Source: Saccharopolyspora_D taberi (GTDB lineage: Bacteria > Actinomycetota > Actinomycetes > Mycobacteriales > Pseudonocardiaceae). Taken from it: a DNA stretch of 64,000 bases. Positions 53,437 through 62,095 of this stretch are shown piece after piece. The stretch covers positions 186,001 through 250,000 of the forward strand of contig NZ_BAAAUX010000001.1 in NCBI RefSeq assembly GCF_039534165.1, given 5' to 3'. Below the pieces are notes generated by a model. That model had not been told where the DNA came from. It did no database searches and saw only the letters and a list, made by a program, of their open reading frames with translations. The first letter of the stretch is position 1; every line of letters begins with the position of its first letter. The position numbers and the translations under genes were made by a program.

Positions 53437-54093
53437 TCAGTCCAGGAGGGTGTAGCTGAGCTCCTTGCACACCCGGCCGAGCGGCACGTCCAGGCCGGGG
53501 TGGTTCAGCGGGAGCAGGACGTCCGGTGACTCCGGCAGCGCGCTCGCCGACGGCGGGTCCCAAAGGCAGATCGACGGGTTGCCCGCGTCCATGGAGGACC
53601 GGTACCAGAGGCCGTCGAGTTCCGGGTAGGCGGCGCGGATGCTGCGCGCCCACGCCTGGGTGCGCTCCTTCGGGCCGCTGCTGATCGCCTGCGAGGCGCC
53701 CGCCCTGGTCGGCCACAGCCCGGACAGGTCCAGCAGCCGCAGGGTGCGCCGCGGCCGGAACAGCACCAGGTGCGGGCTCCGCGTCCTGCGGTCCACAGTG
53801 GACGTCGCCTGGAACACCTCGGCGATGCAGGTGCGCACCGACAGCGAGAAGTACAGCACGCCGTGCTCGCGGGTCACCGTGGGTCCGCCCTGCGGGTTGG
53901 CCACGTGCGGGTCGAACCGGGCGTGCGGCAGCGGTCCGGCGTAGCGGAAGGTGTCCCACTGCTGCGGGTGGTTGCCGCCGGAGGTGAACACGCGGACCAA
54001 CCGGGTGCCCGCGGGCACCGCGATGACGTCCTCGGTGCGCCGGAGCATCGCCTGCAGCACTGCCGGCGCAGGCGGCTGGGGGAGCCGTGCCAA
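53437..54093 (-). CDS. RES-domain protein, probable toxin
   Basis: A 218-aa RES-fold protein. The conserved Arg-x-Phe start (RLVRVFTSGG), the RFDPH block, GVLYFSLSVRTCIAEVFQ (Tyr and Glu of the active site) and a late Ser/Arg region match RES toxins, which degrade NAD+ by phosphorolysis. It starts at TTG 54093, 36 bases after the upstream antitoxin-like gene ends, same strand. Whether it is toxic here is inferred from family and context. Confidence 0.75.
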   Translation of the reverse strand: MARLPQPPAPAVLQAMLRRTEDVIAVPAGTRLVRVFTSGGNHPQQWDTFRYAGPLPHARFDPHVANPQGGPTVTREHGVLYFSLSVRTCIAEVFQATSTVDRRTRSPHLVLFRPRRTLRLLDLSGLWPTRAGASQAISSGPKERTQAWARSIRAAYPELDGLWYRSSMDAGNPSICLWDPPSASALPESPDVLLPLNHPGLDVPLGRVCKELSYTLLD

Positions 54094-54129
54094 TGGGGGT
54101 CCTGGGGGTCGTCTGGTCGGCGGCGGGGG

Positions 54130-54714
54130 CTAGGCGGGCATGCCGATGGTCGCGGCCAGGTCGGCGACCTGCTGCGGACTGCCGCCTGCCATCAGCCACT
54201 CCCGGGGGCTCACGGCCCGGTCACCGAGTTCGAGGTCCTCCTGCGGGGTCGCCATGAAGTTGGCCAGCACCAGCGCGGGCTGGTCGATCGGCATCGCGGC
54301 CAGGACGCTCTCCAGCCCCGGCAGCACGTCGTTGTCGGTGAACTGCCACGCGGGCAGCCGCCAGCCGCCGCGGTCCTTCCAGCCGATGAGCCTGCGGTCG
54401 CCGATGCGGTGCCGGATGCGGCTGCTGTCGACCCCGATGCGTTCGGCGGCCTGGTTGACCGACAGCGCGGTGTCGCGCAGCACGGCCTGTTCGGCGACGG
54501 TGCGCGCGCGGGGGTCGAGTTCGGTGTCGGCCAGCGGCGCCAGGTCCAGCCCGGCGTCGGTCAGGGCGAGGCGTTCGGCGGCGGAGAAGTGCGCCGCGGG
54601 GTCGGCCGGGGGCGAAGTCAGCTTCTTGGCTGCGTCCTCGACCAGGGAGAGGAATTGGCTGGCCGTGACCTTCAATCCGGCACGGGCCAGCACTGTCTCC
54701 AACGCGGCTGTCAT
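54130..54714 (-). CDS. Antitoxin-like DNA-binding protein (partner of the RES protein)
   Basis: A 194-aa protein with an N-terminal helical region, an excisionase/MerR-like HTH (~85-120: LSVNQAAERIGVDSSRIRHRI) and a C-terminal segment (GDRAVSPREWLMAGGSPQQVADLAATIG) that resembles the Xre/MbcA/ParS toxin-binding domain. It precedes the RES gene in the same operon, the order of RES-Xre modules. It probably represses the operon and blocks the toxin. ATG 54714. Confidence 0.68.
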   Translation of the reverse strand: MTAALETVLARAGLKVTASQFLSLVEDAAKKLTSPPADPAAHFSAAERLALTDAGLDLAPLADTELDPRARTVAEQAVLRDTALSVNQAAERIGVDSSRIRHRIGDRRLIGWKDRGGWRLPAWQFTDNDVLPGLESVLAAMPIDQPALVLANFMATPQEDLELGDRAVSPREWLMAGGSPQQVADLAATIGMPA

Positions 54715-54824
54715 GTCCCCAGGATAACGCTTTTCGCCGAGAAGGTGTGCGCCAACGTGCGCCAGGTGGGAAAAATCACTATTAGTAGCAGCCGCAATGC
54801 ACGGGGTAACAGCAGTTCCCGGGT

Positions 54825-54869
54825 CTGCGGGGTGAACATTCCACCTTCTCGGTGTCGATCACCCCGCAG
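54825..54869 (-). terminator. Inverted repeat downstream of the chitinase gene
   Basis: CTGCGGGGTGA (54825-54835) pairs with TCACCCCGCAG (54859-54869), 11 perfect pairs with a 23-base loop, just past the chitinase stop at 54883. No strong U-tract; a terminator or mRNA stabiliser. Confidence 0.5.
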
Positions 54870-54882
54870 TGATCGTCAGTCG

Positions 54883-55899
54883 TTACGGGAGTGAATCAAG
54901 GTGGGCCCGAACGGGCTTGGAGAACGCGTCCCCGGAGGTGGCGTCCCAGTTGATCGACCACGTCATCACACCGCTGAGCTCGGGGTGGCCCCGCTCGGGT
55001 TTGTACTGACCGCAGTTGGTCGCCGAGGTCAGGCAGTCGAGTGCCGCGGTGATCACGGGTGGGTCGACGTAGCCGCTGCCCGCTGCGGACGGTGACGCGG
55101 GCAGGCCGAGCGAAACCTGGTCCGGGCGCAGGGTTTTCAGCAGCGTGCACGCCTGCGCGGTGATGAAGTCGACCGACCCCTGGCTGTGGACGCCGCCGTC
55201 GCAGCCGTTCATCGAGCCGGAGTTGTAGTACTGCGTGTGCACCACCGTGATCAGGTCCTTGACCTGCTCGATCAGCTCCAGGTAACGGCCGCCGGGCTGC
55301 ACGTCGAGCGTCTGCGGGGCCATCGTCAGCCGGAATCCGTCGCCGGCCCGGTCGCGGAGTTGCCGAATTGCGGAGGCTGTGTTGGGGACGTTCAACCCGT
55401 GTTCCAGGTCAATGTCCAACCCGTCTAAGCCAAATTCCGTAAGTATTTTTCCCACCGAATCGACGAAATTTGCGACGTTTGTTTCACTGCCGAGGTCCAC
55501 ATTGCCCAGCTCGCCGCCTACCGAGAGCACGAAGGTCCTGCCCGCGGCCTTCTGCGCTGCGATGTCGGCCTTGAGGTCGGCGTCGGTGTAGCCGCCGAGG
55601 GCCTCGGACAGCTTCGGGTCCACGCCGAAGGTGACCGCGCCGGGCTTGGCCGGGTCGGCGTTGGCGAACGCCAGGGCGACGATGTCGTAGGCGGGGGATA
55701 TGTCGCTCACCTTCAGCGGCTTGGCGTTGTTGACGAAGTTCTGCCAGTAGCCGGTGAGCTGGTGCTTGGCCGCGGGGGCGGGCGCTGAGGGCGCGGGCGC
55801 TGGGGACTCGGGGGCTGGGGGTGCGGCGGTGGCGATCGCCGGGCTGATCGCCAGGGTCGAGGCCAGCGCGGCGGCGGCCAGGGCGTACCGGGTGCTCAT
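54883..55899 (-). CDS. Secreted GH18 chitinase
   Basis: A 338-aa glycoside hydrolase family 18 protein. A signal peptide (~1-26) is followed by a Pro/Ala linker (~27-44) and a single catalytic TIM barrel. The D-x-x-D-x-D-x-E motif is complete (D159, D162, D164, E166 in DGLDIDLEHG); E166 is the acid catalyst. No chitin-binding module is present, and the chain is typical of short actinobacterial endochitinases. ATG 55899 follows GGAGGA. Export by Sec is expected. Confidence 0.92.
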   Translation of the reverse strand: MSTRYALAAAALASTLAISPAIATAAPPAPESPAPAPSAPAPAAKHQLTGYWQNFVNNAKPLKVSDISPAYDIVALAFANADPAKPGAVTFGVDPKLSEALGGYTDADLKADIAAQKAAGRTFVLSVGGELGNVDLGSETNVANFVDSVGKILTEFGLDGLDIDLEHGLNVPNTASAIRQLRDRAGDGFRLTMAPQTLDVQPGGRYLELIEQVKDLITVVHTQYYNSGSMNGCDGGVHSQGSVDFITAQACTLLKTLRPDQVSLGLPASPSAAGSGYVDPPVITAALDCLTSATNCGQYKPERGHPELSGVMTWSINWDATSGDAFSKPVRAHLDSLP

Positions 55900-55937
55900 G
55901 CGGTCCTCCGTGGGGGTCGAGACCTGCGTCACGCAAA

Positions 55938-55953
55938 AATGGACTGGACCAAT
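55938..55953. promoter_or_regulatory. Candidate DasR-responsive element before the chitinase
   Basis: On the minus strand ATTGGTCCAGTCCATT agrees at 12 of 16 positions with the dre consensus ACTGGTCTAGACCAGT as I recall it. It lies ~40 bases upstream of the chitinase start. Chitinase genes in actinomycetes are commonly controlled by DasR and N-acetylglucosamine metabolites. Confidence 0.45.
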
Positions 55954-56048
55954 GCCCGAGTCAAGATCCCGGGAACCGGGTTGCTCCGCTCGGAGCACGG
56001 CGGACCGGAAGGCTTGACGCCGAGCGGGCCAACCCCGTTGACTGGGCG

Positions 56049-56064
56049 TACCGACTGGTCGGTC
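56049..56064. promoter_or_regulatory. TetR-type operator 1 (acyl-CoA ligase promoter)
   Basis: TACCGACTGGTCGGTC, with arms ACCGAC and GTCGGT, lies 15-30 bases before the ligase start. Its 14-bp core is the exact reverse complement of operator 3 at 60870. Confidence 0.75.
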
Positions 56065-56078
56065 TTGGACGGAGGTGC

Positions 56079-57737
56079 GTGTTGGTCAGCGCTTACGACG
56101 AACGGCCCTGGCTCGCCAGCTACGGCGACGAGCTGCCCCGCGAACTGGTCCCGGAGCACGACACGATGCTCGCGATGTTCGCCGCCACCCGGGCCCGGTA
56201 CCCGGACCGGACCGCCACCACGTACTTCGACGGCCGCCTGACCTACCGCGAGCTCGACGAGCTCAGCGACGGCCTCGCCGCGCACCTCGCCGAAGGCGGC
56301 CTCGCGCCCGGCGACCGGCTCGCGATCTACCTGCAGAACGTCCCGCAGTTCGTGATCGCCGCACTCGCGGGCTGGAAGGCCGGGGCGATCGTGGTGCCGC
56401 TGAACCCGATGTACCGCTCGCACGAGCTGACCGGCATCCTCGGCGACGCCCGGCCCACCGCGGTGGTCTCCTCCGAGCACGGCTGGCACGAGGTGCTCGG
56501 CGAGCTCGCCCGTGACGCGGGCGTCCGGATCGCGATCACCACCAGCGAGCTCGACCTCCAGACCCGCGGCGACGAGCGGGTCCTCGGCAGGATCCGCCGC
56601 AGGCCGGCCGGAGACGCGGCCGACCTGCTCGCGGTGGCCCGGAAGGGCGGCCGGCCGCCGGAGGTCGAGGTGCGCGCCGACGACATCGCGCTGCTCGCCT
56701 ACACCTCCGGCACCAGCGGCGTGCCCAAGGGCGCGACCAACACCCACGGCAACATCACCTTCAACTGCGCGGGTTTCCGCGCCCGCGCCACCCGGGACGC
56801 GCCCGGGTTCTTCGCGCTGGCGCCGCTGTTCCACATGACCGGCATGGTCTGCCAGCTCGGCGCGGCCATCGCCCTGGGCGGCAGGCTGGACCTGGCCTAC
56901 CGCTTCGAGCCCGGCGTGGTGCTCGACGCGCTGGCCGAGCACCGGCCGGACTACCTGATCGGCCCGTCCACCGCGTACATGGCGCTGATGAACCACCCCG
57001 ACGTCACCCGGGACCATTTCGCGTCGCTGGACCACGTCTTCTCCGGCGGCGCCCCGCTGCCGTCCGCGGTGGTGGAGCGCTTCCGGGAGCGGTTCGGCCA
57101 CTACATCCACAACGGCTACGGGCTCACCGAGACCACCGCGACCGCCACGTCGGTGCCGGTCCACCTGGAAGCGCCGGTGCACGAGGAGACGGGGACGCTC
57201 AGCGTCGGGCTGCCGACGTTCAACACCGTCCTGCGGATCGTCGACGACGACGGCGCGGACCTGCCGGTCGGGGAGGTCGGCGAGATCGTGGTGGAGGGGC
57301 CGATGGTCGTCCCGGCCTACTGGAACAAGCCCGCGGAGACCAGCGCGGGCATCCGGGACGGGCGGCTGCACACCGGTGACGTCGGGTTCATGGACGAGCG
57401 GGGCTGGTTCTACGTCGTGGACCGGAAGAAGGACATGATCAACGCCTCCGGGTTCAAGGTCTGGCCCCGCGAGGTGGAGGACGTCCTCTACGGACATCCG
57501 GCGGTGCGCGAGGTCGCCGTCGTCGGTGTCGCCGACGAGTACCGCGGTGAGACGGTCAAGGCCTACGTCAGCCTCCGCGCCGGGCAGCGGGCGACCGCCG
57601 AGGAGCTGGTGGAGCACTGCAGGCGGCAGCTCGCCGCCTACAAGTACCCGCGCATCGTCGAGATCCTCGACGAGTTGCCGAAGACGGCCACGGGCAAGAT
57701 CCTGCGGCGCGAGTTGCGAGAAGGGAAGACTGGATGA
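56079..57737 (+). CDS. Acyl-CoA synthetase (AMP-forming, class I adenylate-forming)
   Basis: A 552-aa ANL-family ligase. The P-loop-like motif is LLAYTSGTSGVPKGA, motif II is NGYGLTETTA, the hinge is RLHTGDVGFMDERGWFYVVDR and the catalytic lysine lies in PKTATGKILRREL. It activates a fatty or other carboxylic acid in two steps via acyl-AMP. Start GTG 56079 (GGAGG at 56071); TTG 56082 is an alternative. The stop overlaps the SDR start (ATGA). First gene of the regulon. Confidence 0.92.
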   Translation: MLVSAYDERPWLASYGDELPRELVPEHDTMLAMFAATRARYPDRTATTYFDGRLTYRELDELSDGLAAHLAEGGLAPGDRLAIYLQNVPQFVIAALAGWKAGAIVVPLNPMYRSHELTGILGDARPTAVVSSEHGWHEVLGELARDAGVRIAITTSELDLQTRGDERVLGRIRRRPAGDAADLLAVARKGGRPPEVEVRADDIALLAYTSGTSGVPKGATNTHGNITFNCAGFRARATRDAPGFFALAPLFHMTGMVCQLGAAIALGGRLDLAYRFEPGVVLDALAEHRPDYLIGPSTAYMALMNHPDVTRDHFASLDHVFSGGAPLPSAVVERFRERFGHYIHNGYGLTETTATATSVPVHLEAPVHEETGTLSVGLPTFNTVLRIVDDDGADLPVGEVGEIVVEGPMVVPAYWNKPAETSAGIRDGRLHTGDVGFMDERGWFYVVDRKKDMINASGFKVWPREVEDVLYGHPAVREVAVVGVADEYRGETVKAYVSLRAGQRATAEELVEHCRRQLAAYKYPRIVEILDELPKTATGKILRRELREGKTG

Positions 57738-58483
57738 GCAAGCGTTTCGACGGCCGGGTCGCGATCGTGACCGGTGCCAGCAGGGGCATCGGGCTGGCGA
57801 TCGCCCAGCGGCTGGTGTCGGAGGGCGCCAGCGTGTGCGTCACCGCGCGCAAGCCCGAGCCGCTGGCCGAGGCGGTGCAGGAGCTCGGCGACCGCGCGAT
57901 CGGTGTCGCGGGCAAGGCCGACGACGCCGAGCACCAGGCCGACGCGGTCGCGCGGACGCTGGAGACCTTCGGCCGGGTGGACCTGCTGGTCAACAACGCC
58001 GGCATCAACCCGGCCTACGGCCCGCTGATCGAACTGGACCACGGGGTGGCCCGCAAGATCTTCGAGGTCAACGTGCTCAGCGCGCTGTCCTGGACGCAGC
58101 GGGTGCACGCGGCGTGGATGGGCGAGCACGGCGGTTCGGTGCTCAACGTGTCCTCTGTGGCCGGTGAGAAGCCCGCGCCCGGGATCGGTTTCTACGGCGC
58201 GTCCAAGGCGATGCTGACCTACCTCACCAAGGAGCTCGCGGTGGAGCTGGGCCCGAAGGTGCGGGTCAACGCCGTCGCTCCGGCGGTGGTCAAGACGCGG
58301 TTCGCCACCGCGCTCTACGAGGACAACGAGGAAGCGGTCGCGGCGCAGTACCCGTTGCGGCGGCTGGGAGTTCCGTCCGACATCAGCGGTGCGGCGGCGT
58401 TCCTGCTCTCCGACGAGGCGTCGTGGGTGACCGGCCGGGTGCTGGTCCTCGACGGCGGCGTGACCCTCACCGGGGGCGTGTGA
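57734..58483 (+). CDS. SDR-family oxidoreductase (FabG-like)
   Basis: A 249-aa classical SDR: TGASRGIG cofactor motif (13-20), NNAG, catalytic Ser ~141 (NVSSVAG), Tyr154 and Lys158 (YGASK). It reduces or oxidises a 3-keto/3-hydroxy group with NAD(P). Coupled by 4-base overlap to the ligase and by TGATG to the second SDR. Confidence 0.92.
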   Translation: MSKRFDGRVAIVTGASRGIGLAIAQRLVSEGASVCVTARKPEPLAEAVQELGDRAIGVAGKADDAEHQADAVARTLETFGRVDLLVNNAGINPAYGPLIELDHGVARKIFEVNVLSALSWTQRVHAAWMGEHGGSVLNVSSVAGEKPAPGIGFYGASKAMLTYLTKELAVELGPKVRVNAVAPAVVKTRFATALYEDNEEAVAAQYPLRRLGVPSDISGAAAFLLSDEASWVTGRVLVLDGGVTLTGGV

Positions 58484-59250
58484 TGCTCGCGGGGAAGGTG
58501 GTCGTGGTGACCGGGGCGGGCCACGGCATCGGCGAGGCGCTGAGCCGCCGGTTCGCCGCCGAGGGCGCGAAGGTGGTGCTGGCCGATCTGGACGCGAGCG
58601 CCGTGCACCGGGTGGCCGGGGAGCTCGGCGGCCTGGCGGTGCCGGGCGACGCGGCCACCGAGGCCGGGGTGTCCAGGCTGGTCGGAGCCGCGATCGGGCA
58701 GTACGGACGGATCGACGTCTTCTGCGCCAACGCCGGGGTCGCGCACGCGGGCGGGCCGGAGGCATCGGAGGAGGACTGGGCACGGGCGTGGGAGGTCAAC
58801 GTGATGGCCCACGTCCGCGCCGCCCGCGCGGTGCTGCCGCACTGGCTGGACAACGGCGGCGGCCACTTCCTGGCGACGGTGTCGGCGGCGGGCCTGCTGA
58901 CGATGCTGGGTTCCGCGCCGTACGCGGTGAGCAAGCACGGCGCGCTCGCCTTCGCCGAGTGGCTCGCGGTCACCTACGCCGACCGCGGAATCACCGTGCA
59001 GGCGCTGTGCCCGCAGGGCGTGCGCACGAACATGCTGGCCGAGACCGGGGAAACGGGGCAGCTGCTGCTGGCCGAGGGAGCGATCGACCCGGAGCAGGTC
59101 GCGGACCTGGTGCTGGAGTCCTTTGCGGACAAGCGGTTCCTGATCCTGCCGCACCCGGAGGTCGCCGAGTACTACGCGCTGCGGGCGAGCGATCCCGCCA
59201 AGTGGCACGGCGGGATGCGCAAGCTGCAGCGCCGCCTCGACGGGGACTGA
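58483..59250 (+). CDS. SDR-family oxidoreductase, second
   Basis: A 255-aa classical SDR: TGAGHGIG (10-17), NAG, Ser ~134, Tyr147 and Lys151 (YAVSK). The C-terminal ~45 residues extend beyond the minimal fold and may form the substrate pocket. Third gene of the ligase operon; ATG 58483 overlaps the previous stop. Confidence 0.92.
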   Translation: MLAGKVVVVTGAGHGIGEALSRRFAAEGAKVVLADLDASAVHRVAGELGGLAVPGDAATEAGVSRLVGAAIGQYGRIDVFCANAGVAHAGGPEASEEDWARAWEVNVMAHVRAARAVLPHWLDNGGGHFLATVSAAGLLTMLGSAPYAVSKHGALAFAEWLAVTYADRGITVQALCPQGVRTNMLAETGETGQLLLAEGAIDPEQVADLVLESFADKRFLILPHPEVAEYYALRASDPAKWHGGMRKLQRRLDGD

Positions 59251-59330
59251 GCCCGGCCGACCGGCCCCGAGCTGCGGAAACGCGCGGAGCGGCCGTTCTT
59301 CGGCCGGGCCGCCGAGCTGGTCCGCGCGTG

Positions 59331-59350
59331 GACTGGTCGGTCGGTCAGTA
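59331..59350. promoter_or_regulatory. TetR-type operator 2 (tetR promoter)
   Basis: GACTGGTCGGTC at 59331-59342 is identical over 12 bases to operator 1; an additional GGTCAGTAC follows. It lies ~40 bases before the tetR start, as expected for autoregulation. Confidence 0.65.
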
Positions 59351-59379
59351 CCCTTGAGGGGGAGGAGAAGGAGGCAGAC

Positions 59380-59991
59380 ATGGCGCGCGCCGGCACGGAG
59401 GTCCGCATCGCGGAGGCGGCCGGGGAACCGGTCCCGCAGCGGCTGCTCGCGGTGGCCACCCGGCTGTTCGCCGAGCAGGGCTTCGAGACGACCTCGGTCC
59501 AGCAGATCGTCGACGCGGCCGGTGTCACCAAGGGCGCGATGTACCACTACTTCGGGTCCAAGGACGACCTCCTCTACGAGATCTACGCCCGGCTGCTGCG
59601 CGCGCAGACCGCGCGGATGCAGACCGCGGCCGACAGCTCCGAGCCGGTGCAGCAGCGGTTGCACGCGGTGGCCGCCGACGTCGTGGCGACCACCGCGGCC
59701 AACCTCGACGACACGGTGATCTTCTTCCGCTCGATGCACCTGCTGCACCCGGACAAGCAGGCCGAGGTGCGCGCGCAGCGCCGCAAGTACCACGAGCGGG
59801 TGCGGGAGCTGATCGAGGAGGGGCAGCGGTCCGGGGTGTTCCGCTCGGACAAGTCAGCGGACCTGGTGGTGGACTTCTTCTTCGGCGCGGTGCACCACCT
59901 GGGCACCTGGTTCCGCCAGGACGGCGAGCTGACCGGGGAGGAAGTGGGCCGCAACTTCGCCGACCTGCTCCTGGCCTCGCTCCGGCCTTAG
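59380..59991 (+). CDS. TetR/AcrR-family transcriptional repressor
   Basis: A 203-aa TetR regulator. The N-terminal HTH (~20-65) has LLAVATRLFAEQGFETTSVQQI and the recognition helix GVTKGAMYHYFGSKDDLL. The C-terminal ligand domain (~85-203) is of TetR_C_33-like helical type, suitable for an acyl-CoA or fatty acid. GGAGGAG precedes the ATG. It likely represses the ligase operon, itself and the quinone oxidoreductase through ACCGAC-N2-GTCGGT sites. Confidence 0.92.
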   Translation: MARAGTEVRIAEAAGEPVPQRLLAVATRLFAEQGFETTSVQQIVDAAGVTKGAMYHYFGSKDDLLYEIYARLLRAQTARMQTAADSSEPVQQRLHAVAADVVATTAANLDDTVIFFRSMHLLHPDKQAEVRAQRRKYHERVRELIEEGQRSGVFRSDKSADLVVDFFFGAVHHLGTWFRQDGELTGEEVGRNFADLLLASLRP

Positions 59992-59995
59992 CTCG

Positions 59996-60766
59996 TCACA
60001 TCACGAACAGGCCCAGGGCCAGCAGCACGATTCCCAGGACACCGACGACCGTGACGCAGCCGAGGTGTCCGTTGCGGTTGCGGCGTCCCTGCTGTTCAAG
60101 CTGGCCGCCGGTCTGGGTCGAGACCAGGAAGCGCTGGTTGCCGGCGGGCTTGCCGATCGCGATCGAGCCGTCGGCGTTGCTCGCCTCGCCCAGGACGTAG
60201 AGCTGCTGGTCGGGGCGGACCACCCACTCCCGGTACTCGTAGCCCGTGGTCCGGCCGCCGTGCGTCGGCGCGGGGACCTGGATGCCGAAGGCGCTCGGCG
60301 CCGCGGCGCGCTGGTCGTCGGGCCGGAGGTGGAAGACCTGGTCCAGCCCGGTGGGCTGGTCGGCGTCGACCTCGTGCAGGTCGACCCGGACCGCGCTGTA
60401 GGAGTCGCGCAGGACGACCGAGCCGGGGGCGCTGTGCTGGAAGACGACCTGCTCCCGGGGAACCCAGCGGCGGCCGTTGGCGCTGATCTCCCTGACCTGG
60501 TAGTGCTCGACGACCTGGTAGCGGTACCAGGCGCAGGGCGTGCGCCCGAAGTGGGAGGTCGCGATGCCGGTGGCCCGCGCGTCGGCCTTGCCGACGAAGG
60601 CGCAGTACTCGCGGAACGCGCCGGCGCGGCGCCGGGTTTCCAGCTCCTGCCCGGTCAGCGTCGCCGCGCCGCGCACCGCGCGCAGATCGCGTCGCGCGGA
60701 GAAGACGAAGGTCAGGCCGACGGGGACGAGCAGCAGAAGCAGGGATCCGATGACGATCAGGGGCAT
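59996..60766 (-). CDS. GIDE-domain membrane protein (E3 ubiquitin ligase-like fold)
   Basis: A 256-aa protein with a span at each end (~4-22 and ~235-254), and a middle region resembling the bacterial GIDE domain: TSHFGRTPCAWYRYQVVEHY, the RRWVPREQVVFQHS block and later a strand AVRVDLHEVDA. There is no RING finger. GIDE proteins are found in bacterial membranes with unknown role. It is convergent with tetR (4 bases between stops) and divergent from the quinone oxidoreductase. Confidence 0.65.
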   Translation of the reverse strand: MPLIVIGSLLLLLVPVGLTFVFSARRDLRAVRGAATLTGQELETRRRAGAFREYCAFVGKADARATGIATSHFGRTPCAWYRYQVVEHYQVREISANGRRWVPREQVVFQHSAPGSVVLRDSYSAVRVDLHEVDADQPTGLDQVFHLRPDDQRAAAPSAFGIQVPAPTHGGRTTGYEYREWVVRPDQQLYVLGEASNADGSIAIGKPAGNQRFLVSTQTGGQLEQQGRRNRNGHLGCVTVVGVLGIVLLALGLFVM

Positions 60767-60869
60767 GAGGCGGGCTTCCGGCGCGGCGACACGAACGGGG
60801 TGACCCTATCGGGGACCGCGGCCGGAGGGGAGCGGCGGAGGTGTACAGCGCCGGAGTTCACGACTAGCA

Positions 60870-60885
60870 TACCGACCAGTCGGTC
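60870..60885. promoter_or_regulatory. TetR-type operator 3 (quinone oxidoreductase promoter)
   Basis: TACCGACCAGTCGGTC lies 22-37 bases before the start at 60907; its ACCGACCAGTCGGT core is the exact reverse complement of the core of operator 1. Confidence 0.75.
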
Positions 60886-60906
60886 TCGGATCTGTGAGGT
60901 GATGTC

Positions 60907-61899
60907 GTGGTCAAGGCGTGGCAGGTCGGCGAAACCGGGGAGCCGAAGGACGTGCTCGGGCTCGTCGAGCTGGAGGAGCCGCGGCCCGGGCCCGGCCAGG
61001 TGCTGGTGCGGGTCGCGGCGAGCCCGGTGAACTTCCCGGACGTGCTGATGTGCCGGGGCGAGTACCAGGTCAGGCCGCCGCTGCCGTTCACCCCGGGCGT
61101 CGAGCTGTGCGGCGAGGTCGTCGAGCTCGGGCCGGAGGTCACCGGAGTCGCGGCGGGCGAGCGCGTGATCGGCGGTGCGGTGATGCCCAGCGGCGCGTTC
61201 GCCGAGTACGCGCTGATGGACGCCGCCCGGGTGCTGCCCGCGCCCGAGGCGCTGTCCGACGCCGAGGCGTCCGCGCTCTACATCGGGTACCAGACGGGCT
61301 GGTTCGGGCTGCACCGCAGGGCGGGCCTGCGTGCGGGGGAGACGCTGCTCGTGCACGCCGCGGCAGGAGGCGTCGGCAGCGCGGCGATCCAGCTCGGCAA
61401 GGCCGCGGGCGCGACGGTGATCGGCGTGGTCGGCGGCCCGGAGAAGGCCGAGGTCGCCCGCGAGCTCGGCGCCGACGTCGTGGTCGACCGCCGCAGCGAG
61501 GATTTCGTGGCCGTGGTCAAGGAAACGACCGGTGGACGCGGCGCGGACGTCGTCTACGACCCGGTCGGCGGCGAGACCTACCAGCGCTCGACCAAGTGCA
61601 TCGCGTTCGAGGGGCGCATCCTGGTCATCGGCTTCGCCGGAGGCACCATCCAGTCCCCGGGGCTCAACCACGCGCTGGTGAAGAACTACTCGATCCTCGG
61701 CCTGCACTGGGGTCTCTACAACGAGCGCGACCCGGAGGCTGTCCGGCACGCGCACGCGGAGCTGTCGCGCCTCGCGGAGCAGGGCGCGGTCCGGCCGCTG
61801 ATCAGCGAGCGCGTCGCGCTCGACGGCGTCGCCGACGCCGTGCAGCGCGTCGGCGACGGCAGGACCGTCGGCCGGGTCGCTTTCGACGCCGGGGCGTAG
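60907..61899 (+). CDS. NADPH:quinone oxidoreductase-family MDR enzyme
   Basis: A 330-aa medium-chain reductase of the Qor/zeta-crystallin group, without zinc ligands. The nucleotide motif is AAAGGVGSAAIQLGKAAGA; the catalytic GES-fold N-terminal domain ends LFTPGVELCGEVVELG. It may reduce a quinone, enone or enoyl-CoA. GTG 60907 follows GAGGTGAT. Likely part of the TetR regulon by its operator. Confidence 0.9.
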   Translation: MVKAWQVGETGEPKDVLGLVELEEPRPGPGQVLVRVAASPVNFPDVLMCRGEYQVRPPLPFTPGVELCGEVVELGPEVTGVAAGERVIGGAVMPSGAFAEYALMDAARVLPAPEALSDAEASALYIGYQTGWFGLHRRAGLRAGETLLVHAAAGGVGSAAIQLGKAAGATVIGVVGGPEKAEVARELGADVVVDRRSEDFVAVVKETTGGRGADVVYDPVGGETYQRSTKCIAFEGRILVIGFAGGTIQSPGLNHALVKNYSILGLHWGLYNERDPEAVRHAHAELSRLAEQGAVRPLISERVALDGVADAVQRVGDGRTVGRVAFDAGA

Positions 61900-61911
61900 C
61901 GGGGCTCTTCG

Positions 61912-61946
61912 ACGGCGGATTGCCGATGCGGGACACGGGAATCCGC
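61912..61946 (+). terminator. Weak hairpin after the quinone oxidoreductase
   Basis: CGGCGGATT and AATCCGCCG can pair (9 bp, ~17-base loop) downstream of the stop at 61899. No T-run, so weak. The rest of the ~196-base gap shows nothing further. Confidence 0.35.
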
Positions 61947-62095
61947 CGCAGCGGGGGAGTCCACATCGGAGGGTGAGGCGCCGGCTCACTCCCCGAACTT
62001 GAGCGGTGAGCGTGCCACCCGGAGACGACGAAGGCGCCGATCGGGTGTCCGGTGCGATCACCGAACACCGCGACCGGCGCCGACAGGCCGCCGCG

